Below are positions 17,840-27,489 of a DNA stretch of 41,496 nucleotides, piece after piece. This stretch comes from Cnuella takakiae (GTDB lineage: Bacteria; Bacteroidota; Bacteroidia; Chitinophagales; Chitinophagaceae), in NCBI RefSeq assembly GCF_001953305.1, contig NZ_MTFE01000010.1, forward strand, positions 3,813,945-3,855,440, given 5' to 3'. Positions within the stretch are counted from its first letter, which is position 1, and each line of letters opens with the position of its first letter. A program made the position numbers and the translations under genes. The notes beneath the pieces were generated by a model. The model saw only the letters and a program-made list of their open reading frames with translations, searched no databases and had not been told where the DNA came from.

Positions 17840-18778
17840 ATGAGAGATTTCAGAGACTTACGAATCGTATTTATGGGCACACCCGAGTTTGCAGTAGCCT
17901 CCCTGCATGCACTGGTAGAAGCCGGCTGCACTATTGCAGGCGTTATTACCGCTCCCGACAAACCTGCCGGCCGCGGCATGCAACTCCAGCAAAGCGCGGT
18001 AAAGAAATACGCCGTTGAAAAAGGCCTGAACGTACTGCAGCCTGAAAAGCTGAAAAACCCCGAGTTCCTGCAGGAACTGGCAGCCCTTGAAGCCGACCTG
18101 CAAGTGGTAGTGGCCTTCCGGATGCTGCCCGAGGTGGTGTGGAGCATGCCCGCCATGGGCACCATTAATGTGCATGGATCGCTGCTGCCCCAATACAGGG
18201 GTGCTGCACCCATCAACTGGGCCATCATCAATGGCGAAAAGGAAACCGGTGTAACCACCTTTAAACTCCAGCACGCCATTGATACCGGTAATATCCTGTT
18301 GCAGGAACGTATTGTTATCACAGAAACGGAAACTGCAGGCACCCTGCACGACAAAATGAAAATGGTGGGTGCCGAACTGCTGGTAAAAACTGTAAAAGCC
18401 CTGGCCCACGGTACCCTGGAAGAAACACCGCAGCAAACCATTGCCGATGAAGCTTCCATCAGGCATGCACCAAAAATCTTTTCCGATACCTGCCGCATCA
18501 ACTGGAACCAGCCTGTATCGGCAGTGTACAACCACATCAGGGGCCTTGCCCCCTACCCGGCCGCCTTTACACAACTGGATGGCAAGGTGCTGAAAGTATA
18601 TGCCGTTGAAATGAAAGAAGGAAGTACTAGCCAGGAACCTGGCCGCCCTGACACTGATGGCAAAACCTACCTGCGTTTTGCCTGCACCGATGGCTGGATA
18701 GCAGTGCAGGAATTGCAACTGGAAGGGAAAAAGCGCATGCAGGTAGGCGACTTTTTGCGTGGGTATCGAAAGTCATAA
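17840..18778 (+). CDS. fmt: methionyl-tRNA formyltransferase
   Basis: Fmt transfers a formyl group from 10-formyl-tetrahydrofolate to initiator Met-tRNA. The 312-residue product has the N-terminal formyltransferase fold with IVFMGTPEFAVASL at the start and the catalytic signature HGSLLPQYRGAAPINWAI. The C-terminal OB-like tRNA-binding domain follows, including NHIRGLAPYPAAFT. The length is normal for the family. It follows namZ by 51 bases and ends before a strong bidirectional terminator. Confidence 0.96.
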   Translation: MRDFRDLRIVFMGTPEFAVASLHALVEAGCTIAGVITAPDKPAGRGMQLQQSAVKKYAVEKGLNVLQPEKLKNPEFLQELAALEADLQVVVAFRMLPEVVWSMPAMGTINVHGSLLPQYRGAAPINWAIINGEKETGVTTFKLQHAIDTGNILLQERIVITETETAGTLHDKMKMVGAELLVKTVKALAHGTLEETPQQTIADEASIRHAPKIFSDTCRINWNQPVSAVYNHIRGLAPYPAAFTQLDGKVLKVYAVEMKEGSTSQEPGRPDTDGKTYLRFACTDGWIAVQELQLEGKKRMQVGDFLRGYRKS

Positions 18779-18796
18779 GGAACAAGATTATTGCAC

Positions 18797-18824
18797 GCAA
18801 AGGACGCAGCGGTGCAAAGGACGC
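18797..18824 (+). repeat. CGCAAAGG-type short direct repeat
   Basis: The 11-mer GCAAAGGACGC occurs at 18797-18807 and again at 18814-18824, a 17-base period. It resembles the CACGCAAAGG repeats at 38471-38494 and 38741-38764 and lies in the gap between fmt and its terminator. Confidence 0.6.
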
Positions 18825-18906
18825 GAAGTGCTTTCTGTGGTTTAAATCTGCGCCCCGCTCCTCCTCTAGCTCTGCATGAAACACATGCCTGCTTAAATAA
18901 ACCCCA

Positions 18907-18946
18907 TCAAAAAGCCCGCAACCAATAACAGGTGCGGGCTTTTTGA
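18907..18946. terminator. bidirectional terminator between fmt and the LysM gene
   Basis: A 14-bp perfect stem (TCAAAAAGCCCGCA / TGCGGGCTTTTTGA) with a 12-base loop has T-rich 3' sides on both strands. Confidence 0.9.
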
Positions 18947-19017
18947 TACTTTACCAGTAGTACTAAATCAATCTTCGGAGTTTAAAGCTCCTCCCACCGG
19001 GAGGGGTTAGGGCTGGG

Positions 19018-20019
19018 CTAATAGTTCACCCGAACCACAAACTTCTCCCCATCCCCTTCTTCCAGGGCTGCGGCTGCGGCATTGGAAATACGTATATCCA
19101 AACCGGTATTCTGGCGGATGCCGCTCATTTCACCCAGCACTTTGGCAAACACCACTTTATTGTTGCCAGGATTTACAATCCGCACAATGGTGCCGGGTTC
19201 TACCCCGTCCATGAGGGCATAAAACTTTCCGTCCTGCCAGCCCGAGGAGGTTTTGAAAATACCTGCGGAAAGTGTCAGGTCCTTACCGGCATTCTGGGTG
19301 CGGCTCTGCGCCTCAAACTGGCCTTTGAAATACCCGGAACCCGGGGTACTCAGCTGGCGGGCAGGCTGCGCTGCCTCCTGCGGCCTCGGTGCTACCGGAG
19401 CCGGTTTGTTGCCGGCATTTTCCCGAACTTTTACTTCGGCAGGCGGGTCCTGCCGGGCAACTTCACGGGTTTGCTGTGCCGGCTTTACCGGTTCGGGGTT
19501 ACTGGCCACAGTTTGCCTGGGCGCTTCCTGTGGTTTTGCAGCGGGTTGTTGTGCGGCCACGGTGCTGGCAGGGGTTGCAGGCAGCCCGGTGGACTGGATA
19601 TAACCCACAATCAGCTTCTGACCCGTCGCAATATTATCCGATGCCAGTTTGTTCCACTTGCGCAGGCTGGCCATCTGAACCTTGTTGTTTTTAACACTCA
19701 CCCGGTACAGGCCTTCCTTTTCACCCACCAGGTAGTAAACGGGGGTGCCGTTCTCATTGGTTTGGGAAAAATTGGCGGAAGTAAGGGGTACATTAATCAC
19801 CTGTCCCACGCTCAGGCCACTGGCCATATCCACCCCGTTGAAAGCGGCAATGTCTTTAGGTGATATAGCATACAGGCGGCCAATTGAGTAAAAGTTTTCC
19901 TTGGGGCTAACGGTATGGGGCACATACATGCCCTTATCATTGCTCTGTACCAACACCTCCTGTGCAGATGCAGCCAGGGCAAACAGCCACATTCCCAAAG
20001 CGAGCAAAGTCTTTTTCAT
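19018..20019 (-). CDS. exported LysM protein with C-terminal double-psi-barrel-like domain
   Basis: The 333-residue product has a signal peptide (MKKTLLALGMWLFALAASAQ). A LysM domain follows (about 30-75: HTVSPKENFYSIGRLYAIS ... GQVINVP), then a second weaker LysM-like segment (about 85-135, ending GQKLIVGYIQ). Next come about 85 residues rich in Pro, Ala, Gln and Val, probably a flexible linker. The C-terminal domain of about 110 residues resembles an RlpA-type double-psi beta-barrel (GKFYALMDGVEPGTIVRIVN ... LDIRISNAAAAAL). It probably binds peptidoglycan. Whether the barrel is catalytic cannot be read here. The frame is open to 20106, but the ATG at 20019 precedes the signal peptide. Confidence 0.82.
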   Translation of the reverse strand: MKKTLLALGMWLFALAASAQEVLVQSNDKGMYVPHTVSPKENFYSIGRLYAISPKDIAAFNGVDMASGLSVGQVINVPLTSANFSQTNENGTPVYYLVGEKEGLYRVSVKNNKVQMASLRKWNKLASDNIATGQKLIVGYIQSTGLPATPASTVAAQQPAAKPQEAPRQTVASNPEPVKPAQQTREVARQDPPAEVKVRENAGNKPAPVAPRPQEAAQPARQLSTPGSGYFKGQFEAQSRTQNAGKDLTLSAGIFKTSSGWQDGKFYALMDGVEPGTIVRIVNPGNNKVVFAKVLGEMSGIRQNTGLDIRISNAAAAALEEGDGEKFVVRVNY

Positions 20020-20159
20020 TGTTACAAATTTCTTTCGGTGGTAGCGCCGGATGGCGGGTGTGCAAATTAAGGATTTCAGATTAGGGATTGCAGATTTCAG
20101 GAGCAAGTGGCGGCAATACCTTTGCCAGTTTTAACATCTGGCAAAAAGGCGTCTGCCTT

Positions 20160-21554
20160 TTACTGATCGGGGCCGCCCTGCTTCAAAATGCGCAACTCTT
20201 TCGGATAGTAGTTGTTCAGCCGGTTGCCCAGTGCATTGATCCAGCCCAGTTCGTGGCCCTTGTACCGCACGGTTTGCCAGCCTCTTTTTTCCGGCACAAA
20301 AGAAAGATCCTGGCGCTGGAGATAACGGATGGCATCTTCAAGCGAGAGGTCGGTTCCCGGCACATCGTCGTGCAACAGGCCACTTAAGGCCAGCGCATGG
20401 TCGGGTACCAGTTTGTCCTTCATCACCTCTCCCAGCCGGATACCTGCTTGCTGCACATAGAGGTTGGCCTTAACCATGCTGTAAGCTTCCAGCAAATGCG
20501 CTGGAAGGGCATACAGGAAACCTTCTTTCAGCACTTCCAGTTGGCTGGTGTCGAGCCAGGTAGCAAGTGCAGCTACTTCTTTGGCACTGGCCTTTTCTGG
20601 TTTAGCCGTTTTATAACGGGTATCATCAACCGCTTTTTTGCGGAAGCAGGCCAGGTAAAACCCTTCGCCCTTTGTTTTATCCGGAAAAAAGCGATAACCC
20701 TTTGGACCGCTGGCAGGTGCCGAGGTGGTCACAATCTGCCATTCGGCAGGCACTTCCAGTTGGAGGGGCTCCATGCCACAGTCCTGCACCAGCCAGTCGG
20801 CGATAGCTTCATCTTCTTCGGCGGAATAGGAACAGGTGGAATAAACCAACAACCCACCGGACCTGAGCGCTGGCAGGGCATCGGCAAGGATACGGCGCTG
20901 GCGGCCGCAACAAAGCTGCACGGCATCTTCGCTCCACACATTGATGGCCTGCGGATCGCGGCGGAAAAGACCGCTGCCACTGCAGGGCGCGTCCACCACC
21001 ATGATATCAAAGAAGCCGGCAAGGCGTGCAAAATGCTGTGGGTCGTTATTGGTGACCACGGTATTTGCGGCACCCCACCGGGTAAGGTTTTGCTTCAGTA
21101 TACCCGCCCGTGCTTTGATCACTTCATTGCTCACCAGCAGGCTTCCCGCACTGATCAGCGACTGTATATGGGTACTCTTGCCGCCAGGTGCGGCACAAAG
21201 ATCCAGTACTTTTTGGTCCTGTTCCAACTGGCCATGTTGCAAAAGGGCCTGCTCCAGGAACATGCTGGAAGCTTCCTGCACATAGTAACACCCTGCGTGG
21301 AACAGCGGATCGAATGTAAATGAAGGCCGCTGTGGCAGGTAAAAACCATATTGGGACCAGGGGACAGCAACAGGATTTGTATTGGTTAGCTGTACGCCAC
21401 TAAAATGCGCTACATCTTCCAAACCAAACTTCACCGGGTTGATGCGCACACTGGTCACCTTTTCCTCAGCGGCATGCACGGCAATAAAAGCTTCCTTATC
21501 GAAATGGGGCAGCTGCTCCAGGGAATGAATCAATGCGGCAGGTACTGTGGCCAT
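20160..21554 (-). CDS. rRNA cytosine-C5 methyltransferase, RsmB/RsmF (NOL1/NOP2/Sun) family
   Basis: The 464-residue product is an m5C RNA methyltransferase. It has the SAM motif CAAPGGKSTHI, the motif IV cysteine in VVDAPCSGSGLFRRDP and the catalytic motif VI cysteine in VYSTCSYSAEEDE. The N-terminus carries the RNA-binding-type segment VTSVRINPVKFG. A C-terminal extension of about 170 residues resembles that of RsmF, the enzyme for position 1407 of E. coli 16S rRNA, so RsmF is the better guess. The start is the ATG at 21554; the frame extends to 21602. Confidence 0.9.
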   Translation of the reverse strand: MATVPAALIHSLEQLPHFDKEAFIAVHAAEEKVTSVRINPVKFGLEDVAHFSGVQLTNTNPVAVPWSQYGFYLPQRPSFTFDPLFHAGCYYVQEASSMFLEQALLQHGQLEQDQKVLDLCAAPGGKSTHIQSLISAGSLLVSNEVIKARAGILKQNLTRWGAANTVVTNNDPQHFARLAGFFDIMVVDAPCSGSGLFRRDPQAINVWSEDAVQLCCGRQRRILADALPALRSGGLLVYSTCSYSAEEDEAIADWLVQDCGMEPLQLEVPAEWQIVTTSAPASGPKGYRFFPDKTKGEGFYLACFRKKAVDDTRYKTAKPEKASAKEVAALATWLDTSQLEVLKEGFLYALPAHLLEAYSMVKANLYVQQAGIRLGEVMKDKLVPDHALALSGLLHDDVPGTDLSLEDAIRYLQRQDLSFVPEKRGWQTVRYKGHELGWINALGNRLNNYYPKELRILKQGGPDQ

Positions 21555-21849
21555 GAGGGATGCTTGATAAGTGAATGGTGATGTGTGATGGGCGAGTGGC
21601 AATGAGTTTTGTGAACGGACTGTTGGCTGGAATTATTTGATACCGGGATAAACTAAGGTATCTAGCACGGTGCGTACACATCTAAAAAAGGAAAATGCAC
21701 GGTTTATTGTTCTAAAAATCCAGTTCCTTTTTCCATACAAATGATTGGGCCAACAGCAGAACCTTTCCGAAGCATGAGAAAAATTCGGGTAGTAAAAACA
21801 ACATCGGTTTATGAGGGCTGGAAAAACCTGCTCACCACTCACCAACCAC

Positions 21850-23397
21850 TCATATATTCTTGATCTCCGCAATTAAATCCTGCAATACTTTTTTGGCATC
21901 ACCAAAAAGCATGGAGGTCTTGGGGCGGAAGAACAGGTCGTTTTCGATGCCGGCATAGCCTGGCTTCATGCTCCGCTTGTTGACGATTACCGTTTTGGCA
22001 AGTTCCACATCCAGTATGGGCATACCATAGATGGGAGATGCAGGGTCCGTTTTGGCGGCAGGGTTCACAACGTCGTTTGCACCCAATATCAATACTACAT
22101 CCGTTGTTGGAAATGCTTCATTGGCCACCTCCATTTCTTCAAGTTTCTCGTAAGCCACATCCGATTCTGCCAGCAATACGTTCATATGCCCGGGCATACG
22201 GCCTGCAACGGGGTGGATGGCATATTTTACATCCACGCCTCTTTCCACCAGCAGTTTTTCCAACTCGTGGCAGGCATGCTGGGCCTGCGCTACAGCAAGA
22301 CCATAACCGGGAACGATCATTACTTTGTTAGCATAACCCAGTACAACGGCGGCATCGGCAAGGCTGATCTCTTTAAAACTGCCCTGCTCTTCTGCCCCGC
22401 TTGCAGCAGCCACCGTGCTGCCGCCAAACGCACCTATCAGCACATTCTTCAGCGACCGGTTCATGGCCTTACACATCATGATGGTGAGCAGGGTACCTGC
22501 GGCACCTACCAGTATACCACCGGTCATCATGGCATTGTTCTCGTACAGGAAGCCACCACAGGCTGCGGCTACACCGGTAAAGGAGTTGAGCAGGGAAATA
22601 ACTACCGGCATGTCGGCGCCCCCAATGGGCAGTACAAACATTACCCCGTAGGCCAGTGCCAGCAACAGGATGATATAGAACAATACAAATACAGAAAGGG
22701 GCAGCCTGATCCGGATCTTGTTGAACAGGTTTACGGCACTCAGGGTACCAATGTCACCAGAAGAAACCACAAACTGCGCGTAGATATTATACAACAGGGT
22801 TGCACCCAGAACTACGATCAGTCCAAGGATCACCAGGTTTACAATATGCTGGCCTTTGAACACCTTATCGGGAATCTTGCCATTGAGTTTGCCCCAGGCT
22901 ATGATGGAACCGGCAAAAGAAACAGAGCCGATGATCAATCCAATGAGTACGGTAACCATGATGCCCATGCGTACCGGCAGCACCAAGGTTGCTTCATCTA
23001 TAGAATCTGCATTCTGGTAGGCTTCGTGAATCTGGAAGGTAAAGTCGGTGGAAGCAAAATGGTTGAACTCCGCAATAGAGATCAGCGCAGCACAGGCGCC
23101 CCCCATGCCATTGAAAAGGGACACCATTTCGGGCATGGCAGTCATCTGTACCTTTTTTGCCGATACGGTACCAATGGCGCCGCCCACCAGTAAGCCCGCA
23201 AAGATCCAAACCTTGTTGTGGAGGAAGGCACCCTGCTCATTCTGGTACAGGAAAATAGTACCCAGTATGGCGAGCCCCATGCCGCCAGCTGCCACCCAGT
23301 TGCCCTGCCGGGCAGTTTCGGGATGGGCCAGCATTTTCAGGCCGATGATAAAGGATACGGAACTGATGATATAAACGATGATGAGTAAACTATCCAT
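21850..23397 (-). CDS. pntB: NAD(P) transhydrogenase subunit beta
   Basis: PntB carries the NADP(H)-binding domain and part of the proton channel of the membrane transhydrogenase, which uses the proton gradient to make NADPH from NADH. The 515-residue product has an N-terminal membrane domain with about nine helices, including PIGGADMPVVISLLNSFTG and MCKAMNRSLKNVLIGAFGG. The C-terminal dIII domain contains VPGYGLAVAQAQHACHEL, HPVAGRMPGHMNVLLAE and GANDVVNPAAKTDP. It is about 50 residues longer than E. coli PntB, with the extra length in membrane-domain loops. It is the last gene of the pnt operon, 100 bases after pntAB. Confidence 0.94.
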   Translation of the reverse strand: MDSLLIIVYIISSVSFIIGLKMLAHPETARQGNWVAAGGMGLAILGTIFLYQNEQGAFLHNKVWIFAGLLVGGAIGTVSAKKVQMTAMPEMVSLFNGMGGACAALISIAEFNHFASTDFTFQIHEAYQNADSIDEATLVLPVRMGIMVTVLIGLIIGSVSFAGSIIAWGKLNGKIPDKVFKGQHIVNLVILGLIVVLGATLLYNIYAQFVVSSGDIGTLSAVNLFNKIRIRLPLSVFVLFYIILLLALAYGVMFVLPIGGADMPVVISLLNSFTGVAAACGGFLYENNAMMTGGILVGAAGTLLTIMMCKAMNRSLKNVLIGAFGGSTVAAASGAEEQGSFKEISLADAAVVLGYANKVMIVPGYGLAVAQAQHACHELEKLLVERGVDVKYAIHPVAGRMPGHMNVLLAESDVAYEKLEEMEVANEAFPTTDVVLILGANDVVNPAAKTDPASPIYGMPILDVELAKTVIVNKRSMKPGYAGIENDLFFRPKTSMLFGDAKKVLQDLIAEIKNI

Positions 23398-23497
23398 TGA
23401 CTAAACCGTATTCATTTAGGATGCAAACAGGATCAAACTACTAAGGGAAACACTATTACAGCAATGGTTACCTTACTGTTGAAATGCAGGCAGCTGT

Positions 23498-23815
23498 TTA
23501 TTTCTTTTGTCTTTTGCCTTTGAACATTTCCAGCATGCGGTCGGTAACCATAAAGCCCCCCACCACGTTGAGCGTACCCAGCACCACGGCAACAAAGCCA
23601 AGTAGCAGCGCAAAAATATTATCAGGATCTGCCTGCCCCATCACAATAATGGCTCCTACCACCACAACGCCATGAATGGCATTGGCGCCGCTCATTAAAG
23701 GCGTGTGCAAAACGCTGGGCACCCTGCCAATGACTTCAATACCTACGAAGATCATCAGGATAACAATGTAGATGGTTTGCTGGTTTGCCGCCAGCCAGTT
23801 GATGGTGTATTGCAT
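23498..23815 (-). CDS. pntAB: NAD(P) transhydrogenase alpha-2 (membrane) subunit
   Basis: This 105-residue protein corresponds to the membrane tail of E. coli PntA, encoded separately here as in Rhodospirillum rubrum. It has about three or four hydrophobic helices and the conserved stretch VPSVLHTPLMSGANAIHG, which contributes to the proton channel. The frame extends to 23848, but the ATG at 23815 gives the expected length. It lies 46 bases downstream of pntAA. Confidence 0.93.
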   Translation of the reverse strand: MQYTINWLAANQQTIYIVILMIFVGIEVIGRVPSVLHTPLMSGANAIHGVVVVGAIIVMGQADPDNIFALLLGFVAVVLGTLNVVGGFMVTDRMLEMFKGKRQKK

Positions 23816-23861
23816 ATTTGTGTGTTGCGACCATGGACAATTGACCATGGCCCATGGTCTT

Positions 23862-24983
23862 TTAAACCGCTTCTGAAATCAGGCTTTTTACTCTTTCATT
23901 CACCACTGCACCCTCATGCGCAATGCAGGCGCCTTTCACCAGGTCGTCTTCCCAGTTCAGGTGCAGGCCGCCTTCCTTATTAAAGAGCAGGGACAGGAAA
24001 TTGGTGATATTCTTTCCGTACAATTTGGAGGCATCGGCAGGCATGGATGCAGCAAGGTTGCTATTGCCTACAATGGATACGCCGTTGAAATGAACCGCCT
24101 CGTTGTTTTGGGTAAAAGGTGTATTGCCGCCTGTTGCAGCGGCAAGATCAATTACAACTGACCCGGAACGCATCCTGCGCAGCATGTCCTCCTGTATCAG
24201 CACGGGTGCTTTTTTACCCGGAATCTGTGCGGTGGTAATCACCACATCGGCTTTGGCAATGCTATCGGAAATACGTTGCTGCTGCCGTTGCAGGTAGGCT
24301 TCGGATTGCTCCACTGCATAGCCGCCAGCCCTTGATGCATCGGCAGCGCCTTCAACTTCGATGAATTTGGCACCCAGGCTTTGCACTTCTTCTTTTACCG
24401 CAGGGCGGGTATCAAATACTTCCACCACGGCGCCCAGCCTGCGGGCAGTGGCTACCGCCTGCAGGCCTGCCACGCCGGCACCCAAAACCAACACCTTTGC
24501 AGGTGCAACCGAACCGGCGGCCGTCATGAACATGGGGAAATAGCGGGGGTACAATTGAGCTGCCAGCAGCACCGCCTTGTAACCGGCAATATTGGCTTGC
24601 GAGGACAGTACATCCATAGCCTGCGCCCTTGTAGTGCGGGGCAGCATATCGAGGCTGAAGACGGTAAGACCAGAGGCTGCCCATGCAGCCATGAGCTGTT
24701 GTTGATATAGGGGTTGAAAAACGCCGATAAGGACCGTTCCAGTTTTAATGGATTGCCGTGGCGGGTGCATGCTCAACACAAGGGCAGCGCTGTCCAGGAT
24801 TTCGGTTGCACTGCCTATTTGCGCACCTGCGTTGCGGTAGTCTTCATCCGATGCAAATGACTGCTGGCCCGCGCTGGATTCCACCCAAACGGTTTGTCCC
24901 TTCCTGGTCAAAGCCGCAACCCCTTCCGGCAATAAGGACACCCTTGTTTCAGGTGCCGGCTCGCGCAAAACCCCTATGATCAT
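23862..24983 (-). CDS. pntAA: NAD(P) transhydrogenase alpha-1 (NAD-binding) subunit
   Basis: This 373-residue soluble subunit binds NAD(H) and belongs to the alanine dehydrogenase/PNT fold. It starts with IGVLREPAPETRVSLLPEGV and shows the dinucleotide loop VLGAGVAGLQAVATARRLGA. The segment QSEAYLQRQQQRISDSIAKADV forms the mobile-loop region, and VVIDLAAATGGNTP follows. It is the first gene of the leftward pntAA-pntAB-pntB operon. The ATG at 24983 is preferred over the longer frame to 25016. No -7 box was found upstream. Confidence 0.94.
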   Translation of the reverse strand: MIIGVLREPAPETRVSLLPEGVAALTRKGQTVWVESSAGQQSFASDEDYRNAGAQIGSATEILDSAALVLSMHPPRQSIKTGTVLIGVFQPLYQQQLMAAWAASGLTVFSLDMLPRTTRAQAMDVLSSQANIAGYKAVLLAAQLYPRYFPMFMTAAGSVAPAKVLVLGAGVAGLQAVATARRLGAVVEVFDTRPAVKEEVQSLGAKFIEVEGAADASRAGGYAVEQSEAYLQRQQQRISDSIAKADVVITTAQIPGKKAPVLIQEDMLRRMRSGSVVIDLAAATGGNTPFTQNNEAVHFNGVSIVGNSNLAASMPADASKLYGKNITNFLSLLFNKEGGLHLNWEDDLVKGACIAHEGAVVNERVKSLISEAV

Positions 24984-25136
24984 AGTCTGTAAATTGACGC
25001 GTTGAAGGTAAAGCAAATGAATGAGGTAAATGGATGCAGGATGAAGAACGCCACAGTTATATTGAACAACAGGAATTACTCAGACATCAGGAAAATGCAA
25101 CACCTGAAAAACTAGGGAAAAGCTTTTCATCCACTA

Positions 25137-25934
25137 TCAGTAGCGGATCACAAAATCCTGCCGCTCCCGAAACTCGCTGCGGAATAATACAATACCCAGG
25201 AAGAACAGGTCGATGGTACAGCGCACCCGCGGATCTGTTTTGATGGCTTCCCAAGCACGTTCCATTTCGCTGCTCCAGTGAATATCATCAAATACCAGGA
25301 AGGTATCGTTATGGCAGAAAGGCAGCAGCTGTTGAAAATATTTCAGCGTGGGTTCGTACCGGTGATTGCCATCAACCAACACAAAATCCACCTTTTTCAT
25401 TTCCTGTAAAATGGCCGGCAGGCAGTCGTCGAAAGCTCCTGCAACAGATTGGATTTGCGGCACACCCAACTGCTTGAAATTATCTACTGCCACCTGCCTG
25501 ATGGAAGGATTGCCTTCAATGGTATACACCTTTGCATTGGCATTGGCCAGGGCCAGGTAAGCTGTTGTAATACCCAACGAGGTACCCAACTCCAGTATTT
25601 GCGTTGGCTGGTAATGGTGAACCATGCGGTACAACAAATGGCTGTACCGGGCAGGCATCAAAGCAGTACGGGCAATTCTTTTTACCACCAACTGTTCCAT
25701 GGCTCCTGCCCTCGAACCGGCCCCTAAATCATTAGGCGGCAAAGCCCGGTTGTCTTTTCGCATAGTTCGTCGCAAAGCTTCCACAGCTGGCGGCGGAGTA
25801 TAACCTTGCCCGTTGTTCAGCACCTTTACAATAAACTGGAAAACAAAAGGCGAATGCATGCCATGCCCTTTGCCATTCATGGCGGTGCGGTAATAGTGCA
25901 GGTACTTTCGGGCAAGCCTGAAAGAAGAGTACAA
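25137..25934 (-). CDS. SAM-dependent methyltransferase of the O-methyltransferase type
   Basis: The 265-residue product shows the class I SAM fold: ILELGTSLGITTAYLA (motif I), VYTIEGNPS (acidic end of strand 2), VDFVLVDGNHRYEPTL (motif IV) and FLVFDDIHWSSEMERAW (metal-site-like motif V/VI). The N-terminal segment GHGMHSPFVFQFI precedes the fold. The substrate is unknown. No ATG is available before that segment except at an internal Met (25880), so the TTG at 25934 is the likely start. It begins 41 bases after the folA stop, at the end of the thyA-folA operon. Confidence 0.85.
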   Translation of the reverse strand: MYSSFRLARKYLHYYRTAMNGKGHGMHSPFVFQFIVKVLNNGQGYTPPPAVEALRRTMRKDNRALPPNDLGAGSRAGAMEQLVVKRIARTALMPARYSHLLYRMVHHYQPTQILELGTSLGITTAYLALANANAKVYTIEGNPSIRQVAVDNFKQLGVPQIQSVAGAFDDCLPAILQEMKKVDFVLVDGNHRYEPTLKYFQQLLPFCHNDTFLVFDDIHWSSEMERAWEAIKTDPRVRCTIDLFFLGIVLFRSEFRERQDFVIRY

Positions 25935-25975
25935 AAGGAAATGGATTTGAAATGAAGATTATGAAACCGGATGTG

Positions 25976-26479
25976 TCACTGCTTTTTTTCCCATACCTGG
26001 AAGGTGTGGGCGTAAGCATTTTTTTCATCCGCAGCACAGGGCACTTCCTTTACCAGTTGCCAGCTGTTTTCATCTACCGGCGGCAAAAACACATCGCCTT
26101 CAAAGCAGTGGTGCACACGGGTAAGATAAAGCCGCGAAGCCTGTGGGTATGCCGTGCGGAAAATTTCGGCGCCGCCAATCACGAAAATTTCACGGACACC
26201 TGCTTCAGCAGCCTGCTTTAGCGCATCTGCTACCGAATGCACCACTGCTACCCCATCCTGCTGCCAATTCATGCTGCGGGTAATCACGATATTTTTCCTG
26301 CCGGGCAAAGGCTTACCAATAGAGTCATAGGTTTTGCGTCCCATAAGGATGGGCATTCCCCAGGTAATGTTCTTGAAATACTTCAAGTCGTTGGGCAGGT
26401 GCCAGGGCAACTGGTTGTCTTTACCAATAACATTGCCTTCATCGGCGGCTACAACAAAACTGATCAAAGGGGCATCCAT
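25976..26479 (-). CDS. folA: dihydrofolate reductase
   Basis: The 167-residue product reduces dihydrofolate to tetrahydrofolate with NADPH. Motifs are FVVAADEGNVIGKDNQLPWH (Met20-loop region), the substrate-binding acid in LPNDLKYFK, MGRKTYDSIGKPLPGRKN and FVIGGAEIF for NADPH. The length is normal. It lies 81 bases downstream of thyA, whose reaction produces the dihydrofolate it uses, so the pair forms a functional unit. Confidence 0.96.
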   Translation of the reverse strand: MDAPLISFVVAADEGNVIGKDNQLPWHLPNDLKYFKNITWGMPILMGRKTYDSIGKPLPGRKNIVITRSMNWQQDGVAVVHSVADALKQAAEAGVREIFVIGGAEIFRTAYPQASRLYLTRVHHCFEGDVFLPPVDENSWQLVKEVPCAADEKNAYAHTFQVWEKKQ

Positions 26480-26560
26480 GGATAGTGTTCTTTGGAAAAT
26501 ATGCAGGTTTCAAGGTTCCGATTGCAGCAGGCCGGAAACAGTTTCCGGCAGCTGCCCTAC

Positions 26561-27355
26561 TCACACCGCCACTGGGGCCTTGATGGCAGGATGGGACTCG
26601 TAATTTTCGAGGGTAAAATCTTCAAACCGGAAGCTGAAAATATCCTTCACTTCGGGGTTGATGCGCATAGTGGGCAAAGCAAAAGGCTGACGGGATAGCT
26701 GAAGTTGTACCTGCTCCATGTGGTTGCTGTAAATATGCACATCGCCAAACGTATGAATAAACTCGCCGGGCTCCAGTCCGCATACCTGCGCGATCATCAT
26801 CGTCAGCAAAGCATAAGAGGCAATATTGAAAGGCACGCCCAGGAATACATCTGCCGAACGCTGGTATAGCTGGCAGCTGAGTTTGCCATTGGCCACGTAA
26901 AACTGGAACAGGGCATGGCAGGGCATCAGGGCCATTTCCGTCAGGTCGGCAACATTCCAGGCCGAAATAATCATGCGGCGGCTGTCCGGGTTGGTTTTTA
27001 TTTGCCGGATCAGGTCGGAAACCTGGTCCACCACCTTGCCACCGGCACCTTCCCAGCTACGCCATTGTTTGCCATAAACCGGACCCAGCTCGCCGTTGGC
27101 ATCGGCCCATTCGTCCCAAATACGAACGCCATGCTCCTTCAGGTAAGCGATATTGGTTTCGCCCTTTAAAAACCACAACAGCTCGTGGATAATGCTTTTG
27201 AGGTGCACTTTCTTGGTGGTTACCAACGGAAAGCCTTTTTGCAGGTCGAAACGCATCTGGTAGCCAAACACACTTTGCGTGCCGGTGCCGGTACGGTCGC
27301 TTTTAATCACCCCGTTATCCAGGATGTGGCGGAGCAGGTCGTGGTACTGTTGCAT
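26561..27355 (-). CDS. thyA: thymidylate synthase
   Basis: ThyA methylates dUMP to dTMP using methylene-tetrahydrofolate. The 264-residue product has the same length as E. coli ThyA. Conserved features are [12 protein letters not shown] (phosphate-binding Arg), [12 protein letters not shown], the catalytic cysteine in [33 protein letters not shown] and [10 protein letters not shown]. It is the first gene of a leftward thyA-folA-methyltransferase unit. Confidence 0.97.
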   Translation of the reverse strand: MQQYHDLLRHILDNGVIKSDRTGTGTQSVFGYQMRFDLQKGFPLVTTKKVHLKSIIHELLWFLKGETNIAYLKEHGVRIWDEWADANGELGPVYGKQWRSWEGAGGKVVDQVSDLIRQIKTNPDSRRMIISAWNVADLTEMALMPCHALFQFYVANGKLSCQLYQRSADVFLGVPFNIASYALLTMMIAQVCGLEPGEFIHTFGDVHIYSNHMEQVQLQLSRQPFALPTMRINPEVKDIFSFRFEDFTLENYESHPAIKAPVAV

Positions 27356-27466
27356 GGCCGCAAGTTAAAACCCAGCACAATAAGGTGAACCGGATTTTGC
27401 TAACATCCCCGGTCACAGTTTAACCATGTATGCTTTTGCCGGCTAGTACTTGCTACACAGGAAGAT

Positions 27467-27474
27467 TATATTTG
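27467..27474 (+). promoter_or_regulatory. candidate -7 box for the gene at 27490
   Basis: TATATTTG matches TAnnTTTG and ends 15 bases before the ATG. A TTG at 27450-27452 is 14 bases upstream, closer than usual. Confidence 0.4.
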
Positions 27475-27489
27475 AGAAAACTTTGCAAT

